Shown piece after piece: positions 33,513 through 45,244 of a stretch of DNA of 64,000 bases (the stretch's first letter is position 1; every line of letters begins with the position of its first letter). The position numbers were made by a program, and so were the translations under genes. The stretch comes from Oryza sativa Japonica Group. Its lineage: Eukaryota > Streptophyta > Magnoliopsida > Poales > Poaceae. The notes under the pieces were generated by a model. The model saw only the letters and a list, made by a program, of their open reading frames with translations, was not told the DNA's origin and searched no databases. Location of the stretch: positions 35,127,501 through 35,191,500 of the forward strand of contig NC_089035.1 in the NCBI RefSeq assembly GCF_034140825.1, in the 5' to 3' direction.

Positions 33513-33901
33513 CACAGCGTCCATGTGAGACAATCAGGCAAATAGGCAATCGATACAAAGAGATCTGTACTCGAGAGTTGAAGACAGTAGTGTATGAAAG
33601 CATGTGAGTTGCGAGATATGTTAGTCTATGAGGCACCAAATTGGATCTGTCGTTGCGACCATGCCGATGTATTTGTGGGCAGCACATGTAGCCAAAGATC
33701 GCACCGGCCGGCCTGCTTCCATTTCATCGATTCCTTCTTGGTGGAGAATATGTATTTTAGTCATAGTTTAGTGGAAGATTTCCATTGTTATGATCGCTAG
33801 CCAGCCTCACGCTCTCCTCACCTAGCCACGTATCCGGCGCTGTGGCTGTCACCTGTCAGCCTCCTGCTGCTGCTGCTCGCACCGTTTCGGCCTTCAGATT
33901 A

Positions 33902-34050
33902 GGCAAGTTTAGTTCAATTTTTTTCTTTAAACTTTCGACTTTTCTATCACATCAAAAACTTTTCTACACACACAAACTTTCAACTTTTCCGTCATATCGT
34001 TTCAATTTCAACCAAACTTTTAATTTTGACGTGAACACATCCTAAACTCC
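33902..34050. mobile_element. MITE of the GTTTAGTT family
   Basis: It begins GCAAGTTTAGTTCAATTTTT and contains CTATCACATCAAAAACTTTT and TTTCAATTTCAACCAAACTT, then GACGTGAACACATCC. The same order of motifs recurs at 58731-58868, so both are copies of a common rice MITE. Confidence 0.75.
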
Positions 34051-34059
34051 AATTTTAAC

Positions 34060-34527
34060 GATTAGCACCTGACAGCATTCAATTCATTGAATAAAGTAAG
34101 AAAAAATTACATTAGGTAACTCGAGCAAACTGAAAATTGTTGGTTCAGTTAAACAACGTGGTCCTGCCCTTTGTTTCGTGCCAATTGGCAGGGTATGTTA
34201 CATCAGCACTGATGTATGATTGAGGCAAGTTGCAGAAGCTTGGACAGTCGAGCTCTATTTTGATCAGAAATCTCTCCCTTTTGGTTTTGTAGTATGTATT
34301 TTGATCCTTCCTGCTTTTTTTTCTAGGTACACAAGCAATGATCTAGCCACTTGTGTTACACCTTTTTCTTTTCTTATTTAGAGTTGGAACTTGTGCAGAT
34401 TATCAAGGCGATCCAGGGGGGCAACCGGTGCATGTGCCAATACGAAACATGTGTGGTGAAACTGCACATGACCATGGTCCTCGTAGAAGAAAGGAACTGG
34501 CATAAAATCTGGTGAAACGACAGGGCC
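34060..34527. other. No gene seen
   Basis: No supportable frame or repeat. Confidence 0.4.
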
Positions 34528-34536
34528 GCAGGATAG

Positions 34537-35311
34537 GGATGCGGATCCTCTGACTTTACATGGTAAAGTCACGGTGTGACTTTCAGACCATCTCCACCGT
34601 TCAACTCATCCAACGGAGGACGTCCCTGCGGATGCTGCTTCCTGGCCATTAATGCTAGTATTTGTTTGCTGATTCTACTCAACGATTAATGAATCTAAAC
34701 AATACTCCAATACTAGTACATGAGATTAGTCTAGTAACTGAAAAAAAAATAATTACTTGTCACTTTATGTGCTAATTAAGTTGCCGATTCCATGTGAAGA
34801 CTAACTACTGTAATTAGCATTATCAACAAACAATTGTACAATCAGTGCATGTGATTAGTTTGTTTTAACACCAAAATTTGATATGATTTTTTAGTTGACT
34901 CGGTTAATGAAAGAAGCTGATTGGTACACAATTATTAAATTTCTTTTGTTTCACACAATTATTTGCTTAAATTTCAGTTGTTCCATAGTAATTTCAATGT
35001 CCTATTTCTTTGTGTGAATACCAACTTAGTATTTCATATAATAACAAATTACAACCTTTATAAATTTTAATCACCAAAATACAAAATAACTTAGCACACA
35101 AAGTGGCAGGTAATTTTTAGTTACTGAACTAATCTCATGTAGTATTATTTAGATTAATCTTTAGGTAGAATTAGGCCATCAGGAATCAAATGGCATTAAT
35201 GGCCAGGAAGCAGCATCCGCAGGGACGTCCTCCGTTGGATGAGTTGGACGGTGGAGATGGTCTGAAAGTCACACCGTGACTTTACCATGTAAAGTTAGAG
35301 GATCCGTGTCC
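34537..35311. mobile_element. Mutator-like element with long inverted ends
   Basis: The ends are GGATGCGGATCCTCT and reverse-strand GGACACGGATCCTCT, flanked by identical 9-bp duplications GCAGGATAG (34528-34536, 35312-35320). The first 120 bp of each arm are almost identical (for example GGTAAAGTCAC, AACGGAGGACGTCCCTGCGG), and weaker inversion continues to about 240 bp. The middle is AT-rich and non-coding. The 9-bp duplication and long inverted ends define a non-autonomous Mutator-like element. Confidence 0.9.
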
Positions 35312-35467
35312 GCAGGATAGACACCCACATGGCAAAAGTGTCATTGCAAGATCTGAAAATCCAGAGCCTTTTTGGTCTCTCCCCTTCACCGGTTGGTTTG
35401 ACTAAACCACGCCGCCGGCCAACGACACCACCGTCACACCGGCGCGCGCATCTGGCACGGCTGGTAG

Positions 35468-35705
35468 CTCGACGTAATAGCAATTACAATAGCAGATTAT
35501 TAACCAGCTATAAACATATTTTAATGAAATAAAAGATAAGAGAGAAGAGCAGCGAGCTATAGATTTATAACTAGCTGCAGCACGGACTCCAAAATACAGT
35601 GTGTGTATGACAGATGAGACCTAGTATTATATGAATTGGCTATTAAATTAGCTATAAATAAATTAAAGCTAGTAGTGGACTATCCTATTAAACTTGCTCT
35701 AACGT
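35468..35705. mobile_element. MITE, inverted orientation
   Basis: The segment holds ACCAGCTATAAACATATTTTA, AGAGAAGAGCAGCGAGCTA and CTGCAGCACGGACTCC, and ends TATTAAACTTGCTCTAA. These are marks of a very common rice MITE with GAGCAAGTTTAATAG-type ends. The left end is degraded. Confidence 0.6.
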
Positions 35706-35709
35706 GGAC

Positions 35710-36135
35710 TGCCTTCAGCTGGGAGCACAGAAAATTCAGATGCTGCCATCGCGCTACGGCCAATTTTGGGCGTGACCGTGACACGGACACAGTGGGCATG
35801 TACATGCTCGATCGATCAAGGTGGCAGGCAAGGGCAGCCGCTTCAATCGCCGTGCGGATCGATCACGGGCTGCTGGGCTGGGCTCTCTCTCTCTCTCTCC
35901 ACCTGGAAACGAGCCGCAGCCGGAGGGGTCTCCGGTCTTGCCACGGCGCAGCGACCCAAACCGGCGTCAGGGACCGGACATCGCGCGGTCGACCTCGCAG
36001 TGTCGCACCTGCGGATTTGGCGAGCCGTGCGGTTTTCTGACTGACTCTCTCTCTCCATTAGTTGCTTACGCACGGAACCTGCTCGCCGTAGCAAACCGGG
36101 AAACTGTCACTGTGTAACACACTCCGTTCGTCCAA
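35710..36135. other. No gene recognised
   Basis: A moderately GC-rich stretch with overlapping frames on both strands and a short CT run at 35885-35899. No domain was found. Confidence 0.4.
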
Positions 36136-36444
36136 GGCGCAGTTTAGTTCCCACGCAAAAATTTTACACCTTATCGTATCGAACATTTGAACATTTATAT
36201 AAAATATTAAATATATACTAAAAATAACTAATTATACATATTGCAACTAATTTGCGAGACGAATTGTTAGACAATGTGGTGCTACGATAAACATTTGCTA
36301 ATGACGGATCAATTAGGCTTAATAAATTCATCTCGATGTTTACTGAAGTATTCTGTAATTAGTTTTTTAATTAGTGCCCGAATACCCGATATAATACCCG
36401 ATATGTCACGCCAAAATTTTACACTCCTAGATCTAAATATCCCC
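36136..36444. mobile_element. MITE with GACGAATTG hallmark
   Basis: It starts GCGCAGTTTAGTTCCCACGC and ends ACTCCTAGATCTAAATATCC. Inside are TTTGCGAGACGAATTGTTAG and its partner CAATTAGGCTTAATAAATTC. It is the same broad family as the elements at 1860-2163 and 23417-25212. Confidence 0.65.
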
Positions 36445-36449
36445 TAACA

Positions 36450-37590
36450 AAAATTCAACGAATATGTGATTTCTCCTAGTAGGCTAGTACAACAAATCTA
36501 GATAAAGAGTTGTTCATATTCGTTATACTAATAGCTCACATCCGCCTTCCCAGGTTAAGTTTTTTTTTAAAAAAATAGAGGGAGTACATTGCTTTTTCAA
36601 CCTGCCAGATGAATGGTCTCATCGTTTGACCTATTCGTGGAATAAGCTAAACGGTATATTTGCAAACAAAAAGTAATTTGTGAATAAGATTTTTATATGT
36701 GTGTTCTTAGCGATATAAAAGTAAATGCTAAAAATAAACTTCAATGAAAAAACCCTAAAATAAACTTTAAAATCAAGGTTGAAAAATTAAATTTTCAATG
36801 ATAAACATAAGCATAGGCAAAACGATAGGCTGGAAGAGTAGAAGACAGACAGTGGTAAAACTCGAAGGGGACGAAGGCGATTGTTTGGTTGGTGACAAGT
36901 GACGAGTTTACTACTACATGCCTCGTGCGATGTACGCACGTCCTGGTTTAGGTAGTACGTTGATGCACGGTACGTGCAGGATGGTCGACGCCGGAGTCCA
37001 CCTGGCAACTCATCGCGTGTTAAAATTGGGCTTCATATTTGTACTTTTCAGGCTTGTGTTAGGAGGATTACAGAGCAAACAAAAATGGCAAATGCTACCA
37101 GTCGCGATTACAAGTGTTTGCGCTTGCTGTTTCGGGAGGACACTGAGGAATCGTCTTTTCCTTCACCAAACAAGGGGAAAGGTGGAACGCATTTGGAACC
37201 TCTCACCAAACTTTGATAATATCAACTTGAACGGCTCGATATGGAATTGCAAACAATTCAATCAGAAAAGCACATCAATATACTATTCATCTATCGATGC
37301 CCTCCGTATTCAGAAGACAGGAGCCAAACACTGATAGACAGTAGATGATGATCATCACTGAGTTATTGTGCAAGCAATAGGTACCATAATCAGTTAAGAT
37401 CTGGAACAATTTTCCTTCGTAACTTATCTATGCTAGGACCAAGAACTATGTTAGTATTCGATTCATATCGCGTGCATTACAATATTTGATACGATTCGTG
37501 CACTTGTTTAATTTCAAAGTTGTGATTCTATCCATTTAACAAATATTAATGTGGAGTACCACTATTCACGTTGACAGCCAAAGGCTAGCT
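36450..37590. other. Intergenic, repeat-derived in part
   Basis: 36575-36800 contains pieces typical of rice MITEs (AGAGGGAGTA, then a GACCTATTCGTGGAATAAGC stretch). Around 37050-37215 a plus-strand frame (KMANATSRDYKCLRLLFRED) after TTTCAG at 37050 looks weakly coding, but I cannot name it. Confidence 0.4.
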
Positions 37591-37601
37591 TAGGCGCAAT
37601 T

Positions 37602-38022
37602 GTGCAAATAAGAGGGATACTGGCAATCTTTATGCCTCAAATTTGCACAGCTTATTACGGTGAAGAATATCGATATAACCAAAGCATTTCGGCACAAGCT
37701 ACCTTGCCCAAAACAGGATACACAGTCAAACAGCCAATTTCAGATATGGTTTATGAAGGAAAAGGTAAAACTCGAATTGCCACAGTGGAAGACCTGAGGT
37801 AAGTCTGGTTCTGGCTGTGCAGACATAATTATCTGCACTTAAACACACAAACAGCAATTCACTTATGCAAACACTAGAGAATTTTATCTGAGTTGTACAT
37901 CACTAACCCCCCAACGCTTAGATTTTCATTTGTTCAGTCCTTACATCTACAATGTTGGTCTGATCGGATCACAGAATTGCATGCAAACAAAGCAATTGAA
38001 GTTACCGCGCGCAAAGTAATCC
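37602..38022 (+). CDS. Possible two-exon fragment, unknown
   Basis: I do not recognise this. A plus-strand frame at 37602-37802 reads like protein (TLPKTGYTVKQPISDMVYEG) and ends at a strong splice donor, CTGAG/GTAAGTC (37799-37806). A strong acceptor, TTGTTCAG, follows near 37937. In the joined frame the second exon would add about 26 residues (SPYIYNVGLIGSQNCMQTKQ and more) to a stop near 38019. No start codon or upstream exon is certain. It overlaps the expected 3' UTR end of the minus-strand RETICULATA-related gene, so it may be a gene fragment or part of an antisense transcript. Confidence 0.25.
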
Positions 38023-38270
38023 CCCCGGTTAGGCCAGTGACCAAAACGAGCAACAGAAAAAAGGTAAAGCTTTATTCTAAGATCAACTAAGCATGTCGAC
38101 AGATTAAACCAAGAACACCAAAGATGGACTGAACAAATTGTTTCAAGCCTCACTCCTTATTGCCAAGCCAACCGGCTTATCATCTACAGAGCTTTCTTGG
38201 CCCATGTCCAAGAAGCCGCAAACGAAGCTTGAGCGATGCAAGCAAGCAAGCATATGCATTATGCATCCAC

Positions 38271-39317
38271 TCACTTACCCTCTCCATCCCTTCCCGCGCC
38301 GACGGCGTCTGCGGCAATGTCATTGCCCACGGCTATCAACCTCTCCTTCTCCTCCTCCGCAGTCGCCGAGGCGGCCGGCGCATCAGACTTCTGCGACCCG
38401 GTTAACCTCGCGAGTAGCACGAAGGACATGCCACCCAGCACGTTGTTTATGCACCGGAGAGCAACGACGGACACCTTGAACACCGACGGCGGCGCGGCGT
38501 TGGCGAGCAGGTACTCGACGCCGTTCAGCGTCTGGTACCGCAGGTTGCTGCTGACCCCCATGTGGATCGCCCAGGTAGCGGCGTTGAGCAGCGTGGGCGG
38601 CGCCTTGTTCGGGGTCTCGAACGCCGGGTCCATGCGTTTCCGCAGCGAGATGAGGCCGTTGGAGATCGCGGTGCCGGCGAGCCCCGCGGCGAACCCCACG
38701 GCGGCGAACGTGGCGCCCTTGGATAGCAGCGTCGCGACGCGGGAGCCCAAGGAGTAGGCGCCGGCCTCGAACATGTGGCTGGGGAGCCCCGACGCGGCGG
38801 CGGACGCGGCGGCCGAGGCGCCGGCGGTGGGCGCGAGGAGGTACATGAGGACGAAGTTGAGGATGGATCCGACGACGAGGGTGGAGAAGACGAAGTCGAG
38901 CTCGTTGAGCCCGAAGTTCGGGCGGGACGCCATGTCGCCGAGCACGCAGGCGCTGACGCCGACGAGCTCCTCCATGAGCACCTTGAACGGGAACTGCGGA
39001 TCCGCGGCGACGCGTGCCGCCCACCCGGCGAGGAAGATGCCGAGGATGCCGCCGCTGCTGCCCCCGGAATCCGCGGCGTCGCCAGATCCGCCGCCGCCGC
39101 CGTAGGAGCGCGGCGGCGGGGGCAGCCTGCCACCTGGCCCAGACGGACCAGACGGGGACGGGGATCGGAGGCGGAGGAGGAGGGCGGACGACGACGAGGA
39201 GAGCGGGGAGAAGGAGAGGCTACCGGCGCGGGGCGGGGAGAGGCGCGGGGAGGAGTCGAGGTGCGTGGGCGCCGTGGCAGGGAGGAACTTGGCGGCGGTG
39301 AACGCCATGGAGGCCAT
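38271..39317 (-). CDS. RETICULATA-related chloroplast protein (DUF3411)
   Basis: One exon encodes 348 residues. Residues 1-80 are rich in Ser, Ala, Pro and Gly and poor in acidic residues, as in a chloroplast transit peptide. The DUF3411 core follows (about 90-305): GILGIFLAGWAARVAADPQF, then MASRPNFGLNELDFVFST, with membrane helices near 143-162, 201-220 and 282-304. The RETICULATA family sits in the plastid envelope and affects mesophyll growth and leaf veins; the molecular role is not settled. The frame is open upstream to 39533, but the Met at 39317 begins the transit-peptide-like part. The stop overlaps a donor-like GAGGGTAAGTGAG, so a spliced alternative end is possible. A polyadenylation-type AATAAAG lies near 38070 on the gene strand. 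Confidence 0.9.
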   Translation of the reverse strand: MASMAFTAAKFLPATAPTHLDSSPRLSPPRAGSLSFSPLSSSSSALLLRLRSPSPSGPSGPGGRLPPPPRSYGGGGGSGDAADSGGSSGGILGIFLAGWAARVAADPQFPFKVLMEELVGVSACVLGDMASRPNFGLNELDFVFSTLVVGSILNFVLMYLLAPTAGASAAASAAASGLPSHMFEAGAYSLGSRVATLLSKGATFAAVGFAAGLAGTAISNGLISLRKRMDPAFETPNKAPPTLLNAATWAIHMGVSSNLRYQTLNGVEYLLANAAPPSVFKVSVVALRCINNVLGGMSFVLLARLTGSQKSDAPAASATAEEEKERLIAVGNDIAADAVGAGRDGEGK

Positions 39318-39319
39318 GG

Positions 39320-40395
39320 CGATCGGGAGGGGAGGGCGCCGCGCAGGCTTGGCGGCGGCGGCGGGGAGGAGAGTGAGATGGGCTTTCGATGGGGGAAGAA
39401 GGGTTTTGGTGGTTGGTTGGTGTAGTGCAGGCTGTGCTGTGCAGGAGTGGTAGTGAAAGGTGTTTGGTGGGGGTGGGTGGCCATTTTGTACTGTACAACA
39501 TGCGATGCGCTTGCAACAGAACGACGGCTGCACCTGGACGCGACGCGAGAGCGACGAGACCTACTCCTTCTGATTGGAAAAAATCGACGCATATGATTCT
39601 CGAACTGCTTGAATGCAAAATTGGAATTTTGCCGTTTCAAAATTGAAGTACGGTGATTTCTTCTGAGATTGTCTCTGATTCCAACTATGGCTCAAAGCCA
39701 GATTGCTAGTTATGGCTGTGTTTCGGAGGTATGGGTTGGGAAAACGACGTAATTCCTCTGTTGCATCAATATGAATATAGTAAATGCTAGAATGATTTGC
39801 ATTGTGAAACGGAGGAAGTAATAGTTTAGCAAATAATTAATTATGTATTATCTAAAAAAATGAAAAATGGATTAGTATGATTTTCTTAAAGCAAAATTCA
39901 TATAGAAAATTTCTAAAAAAGACACTCTGTTTAGCAATTTGGGAACCGTGCGTGCGAAAAGAAGTTGAGAACTTGCAAAAAGGAACACAGCATAATTAGA
40001 ATGTTTCACAGTTTCACTGTTTCAGGCTGTCGCGTTTTTTTTTTGTCAAGTTTAGGTAGAGTTGTCAAGCACTCTGGCATAACATGCGAAAGTCAGTTAT
40101 CTAGCAGGAATTGTCAGAACACACGCGAAAACATTTCTGCATTCTTTCAGGGATAACATTCATTCAGGGAGAAGAAGGATGCTCTTGCGGCTGTCAATAG
40201 AAATTAGCCACTGCTTCAGAGATCAATCTGTTGACATGGCTATGTTGTCGCAAACAGGAAACGGAAAACCTTAAGACCAGTATATAGCAGTTACAGAGCA
40301 CATACCATAAAGGAAACTGCTCATCACATCAGATGGAGATAAAGAGAATGTTACCGGTTACATTTTCATAACAGAGCACCTCTTTGGGAATATAC
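39320..40395. other. Intergenic, promoter side of the DUF3411 gene
   Basis: Contains the leader and promoter of the minus-strand gene to the left and, at the right, the 3' UTR of the histidine-triad gene. A partial Stowaway-like piece is at 39750-39822 (AATTCCTCTG to GAAACGGAGGAAGTA). Confidence 0.45.
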
Positions 40396-40398
40396 AAC

Positions 40399-40991
40399 TT
40401 ATCCAGGAGGCCAGTTCATCTGACGTCCCCCTAGAAGATGAATATGGAGGTGATATACAGACTGACCTACATAACACAGAAAAAGTCAGTCCAACTATCT
40501 TAATAAGAAAGGCCTCACCGTCTCAATGGGATCAAGCTTATGCTCACATCCGTTAGGCCCATCATTGATGACAATCCTGAATCCATCATCAAGGTTCTCC
40601 TGCTTTGCAATGGTCTTAGCAGCGTAAAGAAGATGGCCCATAACCTCAACGTGTCTTTCTTCTGCCTATGACAATTGAAATAGGTGCCAGTTGTAGTATC
40701 ATTCAGCAAAATAATGTGGCTACTCAAGGATCATGATTTGTTGAAATGTGATATCATGATTCTTATAAATTATTTTACCACAATCAACGTGTACACGGCA
40801 AGTCGGCAAGATATATTAACATGGTAGATGAGCGGATGACCTGCGTGGCAGTGCCCGGCCTCTTAGCGAGTTGGTAGAGTTTTATAGTTACTAATCCGTA
40901 GTATGTTACGGACATGAGGATGAAAAAAAAGTAAAATGTTGTGTTAGATCCAAGAAGCCTAAGGTATAATATTGAACTTAAGGTACAAAGC

Positions 40992-41029
<38 letters not shown>

Positions 41030-43836
41030 TATCCATTAGTAAAAAGAGGCAATAGTCTACTATTTTCAAGCATCTACCACTCTGCCATAACACTCATTCT
41101 AGTGAACTGGGTACATAGCTCACTGTGAACTTCACATATGAAGAATTCAAGATGGAATCAACTAAATAGAACCCATTACGATGTTTAAAAGATAAGATGA
41201 AACTAAGTACCTTTGAGAGCCTAGACAATCCATCTTTAACCTTGGGAATTATTATAATATGTACTGGAGCTTGGGGTGATATGTCTCTGAATGCAAGGGT
41301 CTGCACTGATAAGATTCAAAACGTGACCTATTAGCAGCTCATTTTCATTCACAATCATGTTCAAGCAAACAACAAACGAATTAGTTAGTACATAGCAGTG
41401 ATTACTAATTAATGCAGATACCAAAGTTAGTTATCACGGGGACCGAGCCAGAAAACTAGAACAGTTCTTTTCATGAACACTGAATGGAGAGAGGATAATT
41501 AACCTTCCATATCAATATTAGCTGTGAATGTGAACAAAGAATTCGACCACGGCACAAAATTCTTTCAGGTGACTAGTGAGATAAATATAAATGAAATAAC
41601 ATGTACATCTCGAACCTTTCTTTGGAACCTTCATTTCATCTAATGTGATGACACACAAATCTGTTGTGTTCCCAGAAGATGAGTAATGCTTTCTCCCGCA
41701 TTAAAAAAAATCATAAAACCGGTTAAAAAGTATACTTTTTTTTTATTTAACTTCACGAAAGCACAACTTTGCAAGAATAAATATTGAAAAACTAAAACTA
41801 AATCATATGACATTGGTCCCACTAGTACGACAAACAATCAAACTTCCATTAGCACATGCTAAGTTGCTAACTCTGGAACGGCTCTCTGTGATAATGCCTT
41901 TGTTGAGCAGCACCGCCTTGATGATTCTCACCTGCTCCACCTTTGAGCCCTCTATTTTGAAATGCGAACTGAAGGGAAAAGAACATGTATCGCTATGGTT
42001 GATAAGTACATCCAGATGTAGCGGGGATAGGGGGATGAGTTGGCATGGCCGTTCATTGTGTGCAGCTTGCCCAGTTATTGTGTACTAAGTAGGAGGTGGG
42101 GTGTGGCTAACAGGATGACTCCAGATGTCCGATAACAGGATGAGTGACAGTGTTGTAGATTTTCAATAGTTACTGTTCCAAAGTTGTAGTTTTGTGAAGT
42201 TGGAACAGAAGGTTGTGGTTTTCTTATGACAATTTTGACCCCAAAAAAATAAGTCGTTGCTTTGTGAAATTTACTCTTTCCCGTTTTGGAGAAGAGAACT
42301 ATGGTGTAGGGCTGACAAAAACAAACCTGCAAATAGCTCGTTAACTTTTAAGACTGAAGAAAGGGTGTTTTTCATAGACATTGTATATAAGAAAATTATC
42401 CCTATAGCACAGAAGAGACTTCACCTTTTCATCCTCATAAACCACCTGAGATGGGATCTCTTTCCGCAAAATTTTGTCAAAACTGCAAGGAAGAGAAATA
42501 GGTGTCTGAATGAAAGGTCAAAGGTCATCCATGGAAATCCACATTTCATGAAGGGGATAAAATAGTAAACACAACCAGAACAACTGTGGTAAAGCCTTCT
42601 CAAAGAAAATAGATGAAAATTAATATTCAGCAAACGCTGACTAGTAGGCAGATTTTAGAAATGTAAGAAGCTTGACCTGCTATGTTATATAGTAGTAGTT
42701 ATCGCAGAACAATTCTCTACAATTAGATATCATGCAAGAATAAAAAATGCATGTTCATATAAATATCACTTGATGTGCAGGAACTCAACTTCTAGTCTAC
42801 ATGGGTTGTTGTATTAATATTTTGTACTTTTGCTACCAGATGCTGATGCAATCAAGCATTGCTCAATTGTTATGTGGCTCTGTTCTAATAAATGAGCTTC
42901 TGTTGAAGAATTACTCTCTCCGTATATAATTGGTGGCCACAGCTGCACTGCAGCATGAGGGACCATTTGAATAAGCCCAGTACAGCATTCTACATTTCTC
43001 AGATATCTCAAGATCTCGATTCATTCTAGAACCAGGTGAAGTTAGTTACTATTAGCTATCCAACATAATTCAAATCTAACCAGCAACCCAGACATCCAAG
43101 GAAAATGCAGGCCCCTAACTCTGAGCAAGAATATTTTGCGCTGATCTAGCCCTGATCTTCAGATGTTTCTTCCCAGGATGTTTATAGCTATGCAAACGCA
43201 CCAAAATCCATTATTATTACTGCACTTAACCCCCACAAGCAGTGCTTAACCTCCCCCATTATGAAGAGGATCGGTTTCTGCAGTGTCCGCCCATAAACAT
43301 GGATGCTTACAACCGAAAAAAAAAACTAAGCACCGGTTTGATAGTTTGATCTCCTTAGCGAATCAACTCCTCCCACATAATCAATCTAAAGGGTTATTCA
43401 AATTATATAACGATCAGAACTGCATTAACCTAATAACTCATGCTCGAGCTACATTTTTGTACAAATTTTACAGCCCCCGGTACCGAAACTGCACAATAGA
43501 ATCTGTTCATCCAACATCCAATATCTTCCGTGCGCTTACTAGAACAAATTTCTCGCAGAACTGGTCAAGTGAACAAGACATCATGATGCGCATAGATGAG
43601 AGAGAGAGATACAGAGAGACTGACATGGTTGGTCCGTCGGAGGGGCCGGCGGCGAGTGCGGCCTCCTTTTCGCCGGCCGTCCGAGAAGATTGGGACAAAT
43701 GAGACGCGAGAACTGCGAGGCGGCCGCCGCTTCCGCTCGCCGGCGGCGGCAGCTGCGGCGGCGGTCGACTGGCACTGGCCCGGCTCATCCCTTCCCCGAC
43801 TTCCTCGCCCAATCGCTGACTTACTGCTGCCTCCAT
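40399..43836 (-). CDS. HINT1: Histidine-triad protein, HINT1/ZBP14 type
   Basis: Five exons on the minus strand (43836-43625, 42482-42425, 41300-41211, 40665-40548, 40466-40399) give 181 residues. HINT proteins are small nucleotide hydrolases acting on adenosine phosphoramidates and related compounds. The catalytic signature YHLHIHLLGGRQMNWPPG is complete near the C-terminus; AFRDISPQAPVHIIIIPKV and DDGFRIVINDGPNGCQ are also conserved. Exon 1 supplies the usual EKEAALAAGPSDGPT, preceded by about 54 extra residues rich in Arg, Ser and Pro that look like an organelle-targeting peptide. The donor of exon 4 is chosen at GGAT/GTGAGC because it restores NGCQSVYH. A later Met (MSRASASR) is a possible second start. 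The largest introns are over 1.1 kb. Confidence 0.93.
40995..41025. repeat. (AG)n microsatellite
   Basis: About 15 AG units inside intron 3 of the histidine-triad gene. Confidence 0.95.
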
Positions 43837-44010
43837 CACCGTCACGCTCGCACCTCAGCTTTTCAACAGATTTCCCGCTTACTAAAGGTCAAAACGTATT
43901 TTCCAGCTTTACGCTATGTTGCCAGTGTAAACGTACACGTGAAAGACGCCTGCACAGACTGCTCTGTACCGCATTACAACCGCTCTTCTTAAAACGATGC
44001 TCCCAACATA

Positions 44011-44231
44011 CTCCCTAATGTTTGACGCCGTTAACTTTTTTAAAAAATTTTGACCATTCGTCTTATTTAAAAAATTTAAGTAATTATTAATTCTTTTTCT
44101 ATCATTTGATTTATTTTTAAATATATTTTTATGTATACATATAGTTTTACACATTTCACAAAAGTTTTAAGACGAACGGTCAAACATGTTTAAAAAAGTC
44201 AACTGTATCAAACATTTAAGAAATGAGGGAG
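44011..44231. mobile_element. Stowaway MITE in the HINT promoter
   Basis: CTCCCTAATGTTTGACGCCG at the left and ATTTAAGAAATGAGGGAG at the right, with TA on both sides (44009-44010, 44232-44233). It lies about 175 bp before the HINT start codon on the gene strand, in the likely promoter. Confidence 0.88.
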
Positions 44232-44234
44232 TAT

Positions 44235-45240
44235 TTTACTAGTGCTCTTTACTAGTTCACTTATTTTGGAACGGAGGAAATATACAATAAGCATTTAATT
44301 ACTACTAGCTTATTGCATTTAATTACTACTAGCTTATTTCAGATCGAAGAAGTATATATAACAAGCATTTGATTGCTGGTGTTAATCCGAACTCTTATGA
44401 TTCTCAAGCCCACAACATATGAGAAGACCCGAGCTGCCAAGGGAGCAAGTCCTATCAAAGCATCAATCTATCATCATCTGGATAATGTGAGAATGACATA
44501 TACGGATGTTTTTTTTTGTTTTCTTCTATAGATTCTGATTTGAATGGGATGAGATTCGTGCTGTGAAAATTACAAAAAGAGAGAAACAAATCGCATCCTA
44601 GATTCCAAGAGTAAAAGATGTTTCACCAACAGATGCTGCTGCGGGAACTGTTGCTCGAAATGGCATCTGACGAACACCGGGTTCAGGATGTGATGCAGTG
44701 AGTACAGCAGGGGCATTCAGGATAAGTATGTTTCAGCAACTGATAGCAGATGATGTTGGAGACAGACAGCGACATATGAAGTTAACCACCATTTTTCGCA
44801 CTAACATAAATTAGCCAAAATAATTATTTCTGACAAGGATAGATATCTCAACAATCAGATCATAGTCCAGCTAGTTCTATCCAGAAATTGAATTTTACAG
44901 TAATGTTACAACCCTTCATCTTAGTGAAGTATTTGGGCTTAAAGATTGCATCCTCCTTGCAGTTCTATGGAAGAGCAGCCGATGTCACCACCAAGTATAA
45001 GAAAGCTCTGAGAACCTAGATGTGTCCAGCAAATTTACATACTCCTAGCTAGGAAAGTAGCAAGGCCTCAGAAAGATAGCAGTGCTACCAGAACACATAC
45101 TAGGCTCCTGCTAATCTACACAATACAAATCACTAAGCTAGACATAAGCCAAGAAGAAGCTAGGAAATGATTCTAAACCCCAGGAGGCAAAACTTACAAG
45201 CAAGAGCACTTCAAAAACTATAAAATAAAATACTGCGGGC
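44235..45240. other. Intergenic, no gene seen
   Basis: AT-rich; 44255-44360 has short AGCTTATT/TTTAATTACTACT repeats. The right part is probably the 3' UTR of the bZIP gene on the minus strand. Confidence 0.45.
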
Positions 45241-45244
45241 ATGA

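Noticed and set aside
38383-39640. Several long open frames on both strands over the DUF3411 gene
   Set aside because: GC-driven shadows; only the frame ending at 38271 has family motifs.
43283-43702. 139-codon plus-strand frame over HINT intron 1
   Set aside because: It crosses the real minus-strand exon and has no domain.
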